Origin: Puffinus mauretanicus
Lineage: Eukaryota; Chordata; Aves; Procellariiformes; Procellariidae
Reading direction: 5' to 3'
Assembly (NCBI GenBank): GCA_023333565.1
Contig: JAJKFH010001094.1
Coordinates: 2,790,001-2,854,000 of the forward strand
DNA: 64,000 nucleotides
Notes under the pieces: generated by a model
Database searches by the model: none
Told to the model about the DNA's origin: nothing
Seen by the model: the letters and a program-made list of their open reading frames with translations, nothing else
Program-made: the position numbers and the translations under genes
In this document: positions 39,509-51,201 of the stretch, piece by piece
Layout of the letters: each line of letters opens with the position of its first letter
How positions within the stretch are numbered: position 1 is the first letter of the stretch

Positions 39509-42500
39509 TCTCAAGGGGAAATAAGCTTGTTTTCTAAAAGCCAGGGAGACTGCATTAAAAAAAGATGTGAGAAAATCAGCTCAGATGATGATTCACAGTC
39601 ACATTTCTCAGTATCTTGTAAAAAATAATAATGATAATTTCTGATCTCTCTAGATTTCCAGAACTTCTAGCATCCATCAGTTTATCTTTTTCCCCTTTGC
39701 CTGTTTCCTTCCTGCATTATTTTACTTACAGTCTTCCACTACAGTGAATCTCAGCCTTTTAAATAAACTAGAAGAGAGAAACAAGAGCTCCACTCAGAGA
39801 AGCTACAGATAAGCATAAAGATCTCTGGGATTCAGGATCCAATTAGGTAAAATAGGAGCTTGCAGAAACGTTGCCTTGCGTGGAGCAAAAAGCCTTTGGA
39901 GTGTGCCCTCTCGTGGCCATTCTTTATTCAGCACGGATATCCGTAGCATTAAATACATTTGCTTTTAAAGGAAAATTGATGACATGATTTAAAGAGGCAT
40001 AAGCGACCCATTCTTTTTTTCCTCCTGAACCACCAGCCTGGATGATTAGGAGTAGGTATCTTCCTAGGAAAAGGTGTGAGTGTGTACACATATGTATCTG
40101 CACATGAAAGTAGGCATCACATGATCAAGTCAGTTCACCTTGAATTCAGTATTAAGTGATACAAAAAGGTAGAAGTGGTCTAAATAGCTGTCAGATTTCT
40201 CATTTTTTTCCCTGACAGTTCTCCTAACGATAAGCCTTTGGATTTTAGTCTTTCCATCCAGTAATTCCTACCACTTTCTCGGGGGCTGATGTTAGCAACC
40301 CATTTCATTGGTAGTTTAGTTGCCAGGATCAAATTCACTTGGCAAAATCTCAAGTCTGCCTAATAAGCTATCTGCTTAAAATATGAAAGAGTTAGTAGCC
40401 AACCGTATTTTATGAGCATTGGGTATCTCAGTTATAGAATCTGTTGGATTTGCTTGTCACAAAATTATATGACCCCTCTCCTCAAAAGACTATTTTTAAG
40501 ACCTTGAAGTAACCCACAGAGCTCTGGCACAGCTACCCTCATAGCAAGACTAATCAAGGTTAGTAATCTTAGTTTGATATGCAAGTAGAAAATCATTTTC
40601 ATGTTTTACTTGTAAGAGTGCCAAAGGACAGTAGGGTGCATTTGTAAACTTTTGCCCAATACTCGCGGTCATTAGTTTTGCAAAGATCTGCCTGGATTTG
40701 TTAGCTGTGAAAACTACCTGCCAACTATTTTGCTGATTTCCTGGACATAACTACACCTGTGCTTCAGACAAGTTCACTGCATTAAGTTTCCCCTCTAATT
40801 GTCTGAAGCCTGTGCTTGTTTGAATTTTGGTCTATTTTAGAAAATAGCAGTCTTAAGCCAGAGTCACGTGCACAGGGCACTGTTTGTTCATTCATTCCAT
40901 TTCATTGTATGTCTGAGGATATGGCTGATGAAAGATGGAAATACTACTTTTTTATGAAGGCAAGTAGTAAATGTGGCTTCTGAAAGGTAGGAGGAATGGC
41001 TGGTTTATGTCAAGTCATACCCAAAGGAACAAAAAGCCTAAAGTCTTATTTCTCTTTCCATAGACCTTTATTTGATACAACGTGAGATGTTTCCATTCAT
41101 TTTCATTGATTTCCTATTTCAAAACAGAGCGAGTTTCACATTAAAAGCAGGAAGAACATTAACCTGACTGTGAGAGGAACATGTTTATTCTCCTGCTCAG
41201 TGTTTTAAACTCATCCATGCTCTTCCCAGTTCCCAGAGAGGGAAAAGTGGGGATTGCCCATGTGGCTATACTCTATTCCTGTCATTTTAACTCATACTTC
41301 CTAAATGACATGTCACTTGCCTTCTTTTTGCCTCCCTTTGCTCAACAGGAAAAATAATACTGCTTTAATATTTGACATGCAATACTGCTGGTGTGTGAGT
41401 GGAAGAGATCCCAGGTGGAGTTTACTAAAGTTGTTGCAGCATTGGCACCTGTAAAGTGTGGTAGATCCTCTGATGTTAGCAAGACACCAAATATGAATGG
41501 CTATAGATGAAAAATATGTTTTAGCAGTCTGAAGTTACCCCAGCGAGTGGAGTTATCATTTCCATTATAAGCCCAAACCCTAGAGCTCGGTTTCTAGGTT
41601 GCTAATTGCTCCTCCCTCCTCCCAAAAAAAAAAAAGCCTAGCAGGTATGGGAAAAAGGGCTGGTGCAGCCCTCCTGCCTTGGCTTCCAGGATGGGCTTAG
41701 CGTGAAGGTGGAGAACAGCAGCAGGAAAGAAAAGGCACGGGAACACAGCGGATGCCCCCATCCTTCAGCTGCGCAACTCCATAGCGTACGTCTTCTTAAA
41801 TTAACTTGGCTAGCAGTGGTAGGACAACGCTATGTAAATCAAACTAAGTGACGTGTTAGTGTTGGATACTTTGTGGTGGGGGGGATCGGTGGCTGGACTA
41901 TTGGCCAGCATGTGGGCAATGCAGGATTTTCGCTGCTCACGTGACCCTGAGAGCCAATGGCTTCAGGAGCCACCGTTGGAGGGTGTCGTACTGAGTAGGC
42001 ATATATCAAATTCCAAATTCCTTTGTGTCAGAGCTCAGGAGAGACAATAACGTGTTTACAAATGATTGGGACCCACAGAGTGAAGAGAAACCACTGCTCA
42101 TGCCGTATGTGTTTCACTGTGCTCAGAGCTAGCTGCTGAAAACCAGGTGGGGAATCTGACTCATAGATAGCTTAGAGATTTCTTTGCTTTTAAAAACTCA
42201 TTTCTAAACTAACATTGAGCTGCCCCTGCTTCTGTTGACCACTAGCATTGACACCTTCTGCCTGCTTTCTGAATTGGAGGGGATGGAAAAAAACGAAAAG
42301 CATGAGCTTTCATACTGAAAGAACTGATAATGTGTGTATTGACAAGGACTCCAAAGGCAAGGGCTCCTTGTACAGTTGAAAATTGGACAGCCAGCAGGAA
42401 TGTCTGCTCTTAAAAGCATGCACACTTCTTGTGCATGGCTTCCCTGCAAACAGAACATCTGAGTCAACAGGTTTTCAGGACTGGAAACTCTGAGTGTTGT

Positions 42501-43656
42501 CTTAATTGTTTATACTGCTGCAGCAAACTTTTAAACAAAAATGCTTGGAGTTCCTTTGCATACTTTGCCTACCATATGCTGTACCAAACAAAACAATGAC
42601 ATTCTTTTAAAACCGTCTTGGCAACAGGAAAAATGCTTTGGCTAGACAGCATCATAAAAAGTTGCTGTTAGTTAGATGATAGAGTTATTGCAAGATACTG
42701 CTATTGATGCATGTATAAACATACTCACATGTACTAACAGATAAATATGCACATACATATACGTTGAATTAAAACGGGTTCTGGTCCTATTCATGTAGGA
42801 ACAAGACAGTAAAGTACAACTTTAGAGCTGTTTCCTATAGGCAGTTGATGTGAGTCTTAAGCCATTACTTAGTAAATATCTATATTGTGAGCTCCTACTG
42901 TATAAGAGTTAGGGAAAACAGAACTGTGAAAGAGTTCAAAATACACCCTACCAAGGTTGCATTTTTTTGGCAGGAGCGTTTTAGGAACAGAATCTTTTTT
43001 TCCAGTGTGCAGAAGTCTGCATTACAAATTGGATCAGCTACAGCAACTTGTCTGGTTCTATTGAAGTCATCTGACAGTCCCAGCAACTCTTTATTGCCGA
43101 AGATGCTGTGTTAAATTAAAAAAAAAACAAAACAAAACCAAAACAAAAAAACACCACCACACAAAAAAGCCCTCTCACTTCTAAAAGTTAAAGCTGCTTC
43201 ATCTGATTTTATAACTTCCACTACAATTTTTACATGAAAGGGTTGTTTCTGAAGTAGTTTGCAGCTCACTTTCTGTCTTGATAAACTCCCCAAAAGGCTT
43301 TAGCCCTTTTTCTTTCACCATCAGCTCTGCAATCCAGTACTTACTGCAAGTACTCTGGCTTCACAGGCACAGTTTGGAGGACGCCGCTGCAGCCTGACTT
43401 TCTGCTCAAGATTGGTTAGAGAGCTTCCTCCTTGTGTGGCTGTCTGTGCTTAGCAAGTGTAAGCTGTAGCCAGGACTAAGTCAGAAAAATCAAATTCCTT
43501 CAGAGTCCCGTCCCCCCCATCCCATTCCTCCTTCTCCCTTCCCCCAAGTCTCATCCTACAACCTTGCAGAAAACATTATTGCTGAGGAGAAGAAAAGAAG
43601 TTAATTGCAGTTCTGGCACAAAGGATATTTTACAGTTTTGTTTTTCAAGCACTCAC

Positions 43657-44044
43657 CTGATTCCGCGAAAGTGATGATTTCTGAGGTTTGCTCCACAACT
43701 TCATTCATTTCGGCTCTTCTTCCAACATCATCCTCTATTTCCACATAACCATCCTCTCCCACCTTTCCCACATGGAGTTTTTTGATGGCATTTAAAAGTG
43801 CTGCCTTGGGCACCGGCTGGGTGATATTAGGTCTGTCCCTCAAGTGCAACATGTTCAGTATGTGCTTCTTTACTGCTTCCACCATCTCAGGCTGTGAGCT
43901 GGGCACATCCTTTGAGAGCGTGGCGAGGGCACATGATGGACAGTCAGTGACTGAACTGTGCCCCTCGGATCCTGGGGTTGGGGAACTCCTCACTATAATC
44001 CAGCAAAGCACCAACAAAAATCCTCTCTTCCAAAGCAAAGGCAT
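43657..44044 (-). CDS. INHBA: Inhibin/activin beta A precursor, coding exon 1 (residues 1-129 plus first base of codon 130)
   Basis: INHBA encodes the beta A subunit. Its homodimer is activin A; paired with an inhibin alpha chain it forms inhibin A. Both are secreted TGF-beta-superfamily ligands acting through activin type II/I receptors and SMAD2/3. This exon encodes MPLLWKRGFLLVLCWIIVRS, a hydrophobic signal peptide of about 20 residues, then the first part of the prodomain up to ...ITFAESG. The ATG at 44044 is chosen because it starts the signal peptide, has A at -3 (gccaggATGc), and the preceding bases match the 5' leader I know from mammalian INHBA. The exon ends after one base of codon 130 at a strong donor, CAG/GTGAGT (43657/43656). 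Residue 73 is Asn in an N-I-T sequon, in addition to the usual N165. The frame stays open 65 codons further upstream (see findings). The identification is secure from residue-by-residue similarity to known INHBA. Confidence 0.97.
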
Positions 44045-44125
44045 CCTGGCAGCAAAAGTTGTTGTGATTCCCTTTTTAAAAGGCCCTGCTTTTCCTCCCC
44101 CTTCACGCACAGTTTTTTTGGGGCT

Positions 44126-44157
44126 GGTTTGGTTTGTTTGTTTGTTTGTTTGTTTTT
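44126..44157. repeat. (GTTT)n microsatellite in INHBA 5' UTR
   Basis: About six GTTT units on plus (AAAC in the transcript). It contributes the K/Q/T/N-rich stretch to the upstream in-frame extension. Confidence 0.9.
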
Positions 44158-44299
44158 CCTTCTCTTCAGCAAATTCTCTGGAACAAGAACCAAAAGTTTT
44201 CTGTGAAGTTTTGTTTGCAGGTTCCCTCTCTGAATGCAATAAGTGCTGTAGATGTTTGTGGCTGTCAGGGAGAAGAGTTCTGACTCTGTCTCAGAGTAG

Positions 44300-44335
44300 G
44301 AGAGAGACACAGAGAGAGGGAGAGAGAGAGAGAGG
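44300..44335. repeat. (GA)n tract upstream of INHBA
   Basis: A GA-rich run on plus, CT-rich in the transcript. It could serve as a GAGA-type promoter element, leader sequence, or the polypyrimidine tract of a leader-intron acceptor at about 44290. Confidence 0.85.
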
Positions 44336-44724
44336 ACGGATTGGCCTAAAGTGAGTGAGTGAATGAGAGAGGGAGGGAGTTTTGTCTGTGAGTAAAGGCT
44401 ATGATTAGGAAGGGGGAGGAACAGGCAGGCTGGCTTCCTTATGCTCATTGCTCCCCTAACACACACCTCTCTTCAAATATCACTACTCGTGGTTTCTGCC
44501 CTCCCCCCTTTCTAAAATCTCTTTTCATTCCTGTAAATTTACTCTTTCTGTCTTTTTTTTTCTCTCCGTTTGACCCTCCTGGCTCCCCCCCGGCTGTCAT
44601 TCCCCCCCCCCCCTTTTCTTTTTCCCTTTCTTTCTCTTTTTTTTTGTTTTGTTTGTTTTATTCCTTCAACAGTATCACTGGCTTAACTAAACAGAGGAAG
44701 CATGAATGAATGAAGAGAGTGAAA

Positions 44725-44735
44725 CCTTTTATTAA
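44725..44735 (-). promoter_or_regulatory. TATA-like element upstream of INHBA
   Basis: The minus strand reads ttaataaaagg about 690 bp before the INHBA ATG. It resembles a TATA box and would place a start site near 44700. Such motifs are common in AT-rich DNA, so this is only a candidate. Confidence 0.2.
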
Positions 44736-44740
44736 CGAGC

Positions 44741-47234
44741 ACCTTGCTCTTGCTCCTGCCTGGTATTGTTAGGAATAGCAGGAGATGTTAAATAGCTTGT
44801 GAATGAGATGGGGATGAGGGTAGGGGCTCCGAATATTTTGAGCAGAACATTATTCTGCCTTAAGTAGAGAGAAGAGATCTTTTCTGCTCACTTCTAAACG
44901 CTGGAGGTTATCAACACTGGCAAGAGATCTGACGGGAGCAAAATAACACTGTTGTTTGGAGGGCTATATAATACATGATACACTCTCCAGCTGCAATACG
45001 TAGTCAGGCACTGAAAGCCTAAGCAGGAGTTAGTACGGCACGTATCTGTGACATGCTAAGGTAGTGCCTTTGCACCAGAAATATCCCTACTTCTATGCTA
45101 GTCTGTGCCTAGAAGTTCTCAGGCAGATATATTTAGGTTTGGGGTTAATCAAGTAATGTCTGAAAAATGCTTTGAAGGTGAAAATTGTTGCATGACATCT
45201 GGCCAAATCATATACTCGATCCTGACTCAGGCAAATCCCTCATTGAAGCCAATAATAATTCTGTCTGAGTGAAGGCTGAGTAAGTTCTTCTACATTTGGC
45301 CCGTCGTTGTTAGAAGGCACTTTTTGTTTCATTCATTTAAACCACACAGAGCAATCATAATATTAGAATAAGACATCAGGAATGAAAAGCAATCTAAAAC
45401 ACTGCTAGGAGCCGGAGTTTCAACCAGTGTTGGTAGACCCTTGCCAGTTTATGCCCGTGAGGGTTTTGCTCTGCAGTGAAAAGGCATTCCCTGTGTCACT
45501 GCCATGGCTTCAGGTTGCCTTTACATTCTGTAGCCTCTCCGTTCTGTTCCTTACCTAGCAAGGGTGAAGTTAGCAAACTCCCTCACATTTGAACTTGGTA
45601 ATGGAAAATGAGAAAACTACAGCTGATCGACTCTAACTTTTGAGGTTCTTCCCCTCCAGACTTTAACTTGTACAGATTTTCTTAGAAGAGCTTCTGCTTT
45701 TTTAGTATTTACCCTCTTTCTTTTCCTTCCTTTCATTCTCTCTCTCACACACCTCTGTCTTCTCAGGTGTGCTTACCTCCTACCCTGCAAATATTGCACT
45801 TTCACTTTATTACCATCAACCATTGTATTTTAGTGGAAAGGAGTAATTTATAAATATAAGCATTGTAAGGTCTCTAATTTCTATGAGATGACTACAGGCA
45901 CATGGGCTGAGAGACAGGCAAGGAATTATAGTTAGAGTAAATGAAACATACAGAAGTAATTGAACAATCAACCAAAGTTTTACAAATGTTATATATTGCA
46001 AGTCCTTTTCAATTAAGCTCTTTTATAAGTCTTTCACTGTTATAAGGCATCCACAGTACACCCTCATCTGTGTTTTACTGACCTCAGTTGCTATACTGTT
46101 ATATACTGTTACACTTACGGGTCTGTCAGCATTATAAACCCTGCAGCCATTCTTATAAACACATCTTTGTAACACAAACCTTGCTATAATACATCTAAAT
46201 TTCTTGGATCTTGTGAACAGCCCAAAGTCTGTTGTAATTATACGAAGTCTGAAAGTCAGCTTGAAATAGAACTAAAAGTTTAATTGGACGAAAAAATAAT
46301 TTCAGATGAAAATATGCATTCATGATTAGATGTACTAACAGATGACATAATTAAAAGGGTTATTTATAGTTCTCATATAGCACCTATCCCAACAGTGTCT
46401 GATGAAAAGTAAGGGATAGGCATAAATCAATAGAAAATACAGATAAGTATATTTGGGTTCTTGCTGTGGGGTATATGTTGCTTGCCATATATAACAGGTA
46501 CACTTATCACAGACAATCTCTATTACATACAGGTATAGCATATTTTACTTGCATGCCATGATGATGACAGATTTAACATTAAAGCATAACTTTCTAAAAA
46601 CCACTGTTTTCTAAAAGTGAGTCTGCTGTTACTGCTCATATATAGTTCATTTGTACTTACATACATACATATATATGTACAAAAATAAATAGTTTGAATA
46701 AATATAGAAATGGTGGTTCAGACTCTTTTCTATAAAATTACCTGAGCTGCAAAGCTCTGTATATGCATTCATTCAATATAGCCCTAACAGTATGCAACAG
46801 CATGCACAGGAATTAAAAGTTTCAGTTTTAAAAGAAAAAAAGCTGATTTAAAGTTTTACCTCTCTAGTCCTGACTCTCAGAAGGAGACTGCTGTATTGTG
46901 CATTAAGAACTGCTGAAGTTCCTCTTTGTGGTATTTATAATGCGAAGCTTTATACTGTACTTCTCATGTGTACACTCACATATAATGTCTGTCAAAAGTA
47001 AGTGGGCCGGATCACTGTGCTGGATTGGTTAATCCTGTTACATCAGCAATTGACTGTTTTTCCTGTATGAGGCATACTTCTGGTAATTATCTAATGGAAA
47101 CTCCTAATTGTCTAGTATGACAAAATATCGTGGATTCAACTTGTAGTGGTGATCTCTGTATCCATTTAAAGAACAGAACTTAAAATCAGACTGAAAGCAA
47201 ACATTATGAGTCAGGAAGACACACTCCAACTTGT
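44741..47234. other. Intergenic region upstream of INHBA
   Basis: It holds the palindromic element at 45201-45302 and otherwise AT-rich DNA. No exon was recognised. Upstream regulatory elements of INHBA may lie here. Confidence 0.5.
45201..45302. mobile_element. Palindromic dispersed element (MITE-like), copy near INHBA promoter
   Basis: The ends are inverted (ggccaaatc...tttggcccg), with near-palindromic inner arms (ctgactcaggcaaatccctcattgaag... and gtctgagtgaaggctgagtaag). This matches an old amniote repeat with a 'cattgaagtcaatgg' centre. It probably derives from a non-autonomous DNA transposon. Confidence 0.5.
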
Positions 47235-47240
47235 TTTATT
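47235..47240 (-). terminator. Poly(A) signal AATAAA with GU-rich downstream element
   Basis: The minus strand reads gcAATAAAacaag, then ttggagtgtgtcttcc about 10-25 nt later. This is a well-formed signal plus GU-rich element, placed 115 nt after the stop codon of the candidate exon at 47354-47576. It is the strongest single clue that a transcript ends here. Confidence 0.4.
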
Positions 47241-47353
47241 GCATAGCAAGATATAGATATTATTAGATGTAGATATCACTGATTTAGTTCAAATACAGTA
47301 TTTGCCAGACACTTAATTACTAGTTTGCAAATTGTTTTCTTCTTCTTTCATAC

Positions 47354-47576
47354 TTAAGGATATACCAGATAATCTATTTGCAAATTTGGATTCTTTTCAA
47401 ATTCAGGAAAATGCATTTGATTAAGAATCCTTTTGCTGTGGATGAATTTTTTTAATTCAATCTTTGTATAAGTATGTCCTTCTGTTAACTTAGGGATCCC
47501 TTTAAAGCTCTTAAAAAATGAATCAGATTGCTCTTGTCCAAGTCTCCTGGCTTCTTGACGTGCAGATTGCATCACA
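47354..47576 (-). CDS. Candidate terminal coding exon of the same unidentified small gene
   Basis: Not recognised. After an acceptor-like ttttaatag/T, the frame encodes 73 residues ending ...NPNLQIDYLVYP and a TAA at 47356-47354. The predicted segment is hydrophilic and balanced in K, E, Q, D and R (for example RLGQEQSDSFFKSFKG), without membrane segment, signal peptide or repeats. A poly(A) signal follows about 115 nt after the stop. Joined to the exon at 48381-48445 (804-nt GT-AG intron) it gives a 95-residue protein. It may be a lineage-specific gene, the 3' end of a larger gene, or a decayed copy. It is on the same strand as INHBA, about 3.1 kb upstream of the INHBA ATG. Confidence 0.33.
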
Positions 47577-48302
47577 CTATTAAAAACTATTTAGACATCT
47601 AAAAATAAGTTACAATGAATGACAGGTCACATTTTTTGCAAGTGTGATATTAACACATGTGGAATAAAATAAAAGGCAATTGTCATTTCAGTTTGCATTA
47701 GTGAAAATCAGAAATAACTGTATGCCAATTAGGCAGTACAAAAGTAATATATATAAGGTCAAAAGTAAATCCAAAATCCATCTCCTTTCTTAAATACACA
47801 TAATAGCTGGCTTTATGTGGTACCGTTTATGACAAATGGCATGATCATGCAGTCTTTACTCATTCAAAACACCCACTGATTACCAGAAAATCCCCATCCT
47901 TCAGATTTTTTTTTTTTTTTTTGGCCTGAATCGTACTTATAATTGTATTTTTATGTCCTGTTGGTAATGTAAGTTTAATCTGTCTTGGAATATGGCTGAT
48001 CTGGATCAGGGAAGAAAGATTTAAAATGTTCAACTTACAGTGATACCAGGGAGTCCTTCTAGCAGCATTGATTCCAACTGGTGTGTGTGCTGTATTCACA
48101 CAACAGCTTTGGTAGAATGAGCAAAAAATCAGGAGTTAATGGGAAACATATGACCAGATAGGTTGTTTTGTTTCCCAGGTTTAATATCCATATAATAAGT
48201 TTTCAGGCTGTAACATGCTGTGGATTGAAGCCTCCTGAAACAGGTTGCAGTAGCTTTCCTGCAATCTGACATTGGTGGTTCCAGTTGTTACAAAGAACAG
48301 CT

Positions 48303-48317
48303 CCCCCCCCCCCCCCC
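48303..48317. repeat. Poly-C, 15 bases
   Basis: C15 followed by T7. It lies within the intron of the candidate small gene. G-quadruplex potential on the minus strand is possible but it is a single run only. Confidence 0.9.
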
Positions 48318-48380
48318 TTTTTTTCCTTCGGGGACAGTGAGAGACATGCTTGAAGAAACAAATAATGAGCATGCACATAC

Positions 48381-48445
48381 CTAGTTATTTGCAGGACAAT
48401 ATTTTTAACGGGGATCCGAGTTTTGGCAAAGGACTTTTCCAGCAT
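48381..48445 (-). CDS. Candidate first coding exon of an unidentified small gene
   Basis: Not recognised. From an ATG at 48445 the frame reads MLEKSFAKTRIPVKNIVLQIT plus two bases (AG), and ends at a good donor, CTAG/GTATGT (48381/48380). An in-frame TGA lies seven codons before the ATG. So either this is the start codon, although its context is weak, or an upstream exon joins in. A CpG cluster lies 210-350 bp upstream. The two leftover bases complete an AGT Ser codon with the first base of the downstream exon at 47576. Evidence is limited to frame, splice phase and context. Chance is a real alternative. Confidence 0.3.
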
Positions 48446-48654
48446 GGAATTCTGTTTTTCTCAGGACCAGACTGAATTTGGTTTTAACTGGCACCCTAAA
48501 ACTCTTTGAAATTAGTTACATACTGGTAGTGCAGTGACTGTTGTAATTTGGCAGTAGACATAAGCTCAGCAAGAGATCTTGTACTGCATTGGTTTTACAG
48601 AGAGTGGAAAAATCGCCCTGAAAGTAATAGAGTTATCTTCTCCTTGGGCTCAGA

Positions 48655-48790
48655 GTAGCGCGGTGCTCCATTCGCAGCAGCTGGCGCGACGGCTGCTGAC
48701 CATCACACCCCTACTGATGCAGCACCCAGCCGGTCCGTAGCTTCTGCCACAACGGCAGCGGGTCAGAGAATTCCCAGCGCGAAAGTGCGT
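48655..48790. promoter_or_regulatory. Short CpG cluster, candidate promoter
   Basis: I count 13 CpG dinucleotides between 48659 and 48789, in a window that is otherwise CpG-poor. The cluster lies just upstream (minus-strand sense) of the candidate small gene at 47.35-48.45 kb and 4.6 kb upstream of the INHBA ATG. It could be the promoter or first exon of that gene, a distant INHBA leader exon, or a regulatory element. Confidence 0.35.
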
Positions 48791-51201
48791 GGTCTGTGAC
48801 AAAAAGAGAAGGCTACCGAGTGAAGCACAGCAAACATGTATGTGATTTATAGTGCAGGATAACTTCTGAAAGGAGATTAGGAGAAGTGAAAAGCATTATT
48901 CATTTCAGAGCATGCTCCTTATTGCCTCGGGGAATTCGTGTATAGCTTTACCAAAGGCCTAATGAAAGCTTTACTCAGTGACTAATTTTTTTTCACACCT
49001 ATTTCTCTCTTTATAAATATTTTTCTCCCCACCCCTCCACTTCTTTTCATTTTGTTGAACACAGCAACACCTGCTGGCAGTGGTCCGGGAGTACTGCTGG
49101 AAAGACCCACTGATCTAACTCTTCAGACCAGCTGCCATTAAGCACTGCCAAGCCATATTAATGAGCTGCCTCTATTTTTACCCCTTCCTGCCAGAAAGGG
49201 CAATTGCTCTTGGGAAAGACTGTAGCTGTTTTTTTTTTTTCTTCTTTCTTTCTTTTTTCTGGCAGCTTCAGAATCCAGATAATCATTGTTCATTTAGTGA
49301 AGTTGGGATTTCTAACTTAAATTCTGATACCACTGATTGAGACCACATAAAACATCCGAGTGATGCTGAGCCTATCTTGCTGGCTCGCAGGTATGTTTTA
49401 GTTCCCTGCTGGATCAGAAATAATTAAGGGAATGGGACTGAGAAAGAAAGGCTAGTATTCCAGCAACCTGTCTCTGTTTTTCCTAATTGTGGATTTTATC
49501 TTACAAACCATTAAAAAAAAAGGCCCAATGCCACTTCATTATTCACCTAGTGGAGATTGTGTGATTTACTGGCTATTTTGGAATCCCAAATTGCACACAA
49601 CAGTATTTGTGTGTCTCCATTCCTGCTTTGAAGAGCAGTCACTAGAAAACACATTGGCACAGATTTCTGTGCAAATCAGCTGGAATCTCACTGTGTTGTA
49701 CCTTATTTTACTGTAATAGCAAGAAAAGATATGCCAGAAGCTTATATTTAGAAGTTTTATGTTTCTACTTTTATGTAAGTGGACCAATTAAGGCCAGTCT
49801 TGCTGTTGCTGCTAACTCCAATGCTTATGTGCTGTTTAGAGGGGCCAGTGATTTCAATCATAATTAGTGAGCTGGTCAAAAAATAAAGTTCATCTGAGGA
49901 TAAGAACTCGGTCTAGAGGGTGGGGTAAAGAATAGCTTTCAAGTTCTTGCCTTTTTTTTAATATTAATGGATGACACTTTTTGCAGGGGGGCAGGATAAG
50001 TATAAATGTTCTGTTTTGAGATAATTCTATATAAAGTCAATCTGACTAACAGAAGCAAGTATGTTAATTTTCTTTCTAAACTATACCTATGTCTTCTGCC
50101 ATGTCATTCATTGATCTTTTTTCTTGCCAACTTATGGAACAGTGAGCTGTTTCCTTAACAGGGATATTTGTATGTCCATGTTATTTTAGCATACGTGTTG
50201 CCATTTTACACTTAAAAATAAAAACCAGGAGATACGAATACATAAGCCAGGTGACACTGACAATGTTATTAGTGTGATGTGATATGATATAAATGTGTTC
50301 TATAATCAGAGCTTGTTCAAAACTTTGCATTTGGGGGAAAACCTATCTACAAAAGGAATTTTATTGAATTTCAGAGAGTACGGAGTTAAGTTATAACTGT
50401 AGAGGTTAGTCTAAAGAACTCAAGTTGTTCACACAGCTTGTTCATTTGACAGGTGATTTTTCAGTACATTACTAGAAAAGTCTTTTTTTTCTTGAGAAAC
50501 AGTTTTGTAATGTGTAAAATGTCTTGAGTGATGCTGTCTTCAAAGATATTTCCAGAGGTTATGATTAGAGTCACATCAATGATTTACACCACACAGGGAG
50601 GGAGCCCCACATGACAGATCCTATTTAGTTCCAAGTAGGGTGAAAAATTTATGGCTAAAGTTGGAGCAGCATTTAACATTTATAGGTGAATTAAAGCTAT
50701 TATTGAAAGGTAGATTCCACTAAATTAATTTGCAAGCTGTTGAAAACTTCGACTGTTGCACAAAACATACGTCAAAATCATTCCTTATTGTAATTGTACT
50801 TCGGTCAGTGGAGTTTTATCAAGGATATATTTGGGCCAGCTATGAAATAACTGGGAATGGATTTATTTCTCTGACAAGCCCTGAATTCTCTGTTCTGTGT
50901 TCCTTTTACTACAGTTAGTCAAATCACAGCACACACAATGGTGTAAGTACAGACTCCTGTTACCTTTTAGCTTTTAGGGCCAATTGTCGATGCCACTGAA
51001 GCTAGCGCTGACTGTGGGAGCACAAGTCAGTTGAATCAAGCTTTGACTCTGAAGGTTAACGTTAACCATTGGCGCATGGAAAGAGAAACAAGAAATTGGG
51101 TCTTAGGTAAAAGCTGTTCAGATGATTATTCACTGATGTACTTCCCAAAGCAATATTGCCTGTGGATTTTAGAAAGATTTACAACTCTGTTTGCAAGAGG
51201 A

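Larger units (their letters stand above)
44045..44740 (-). promoter_or_regulatory. INHBA: INHBA 5' UTR and proximal promoter (extent approximate)
   Basis: The 40 or so bases next to the ATG (minus strand, ...ctttttaaaagg-type run, aatcacaacaacttttgctgccagg) resemble the leader of mammalian INHBA mRNAs as I know it, so this part is probably transcribed. Further up is an (AAAC)n run (44126-44157 on plus as GTTT repeats) and a (CT)n tract on the minus strand (44300-44335). A polypyrimidine-AG arrangement at about 44290 could be either plain 5' UTR or the acceptor of a leader intron. The transcription start cannot be fixed from sequence alone. The outer boundary is set at a TATA-like motif and is a guess. 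Confidence 0.5.

Noticed and set aside
39270..39537. (TC)n-cag followed by an open plus-strand frame resembling an exon
   Set aside because: The frame runs into the 25-base poly-A and has no donor or family resemblance. The acceptor look is due to the microsatellite.
43782..44354. 190-codon plus-strand frame opposite INHBA exon 1
   Set aside because: Shadow of the INHBA coding exon and its GC/CT-rich leader. No independent evidence.
45223..45229. AP-1 consensus tgactca upstream of INHBA as a promoter element
   Set aside because: It lies within an old dispersed palindromic element, so its presence does not by itself indicate selected promoter function.
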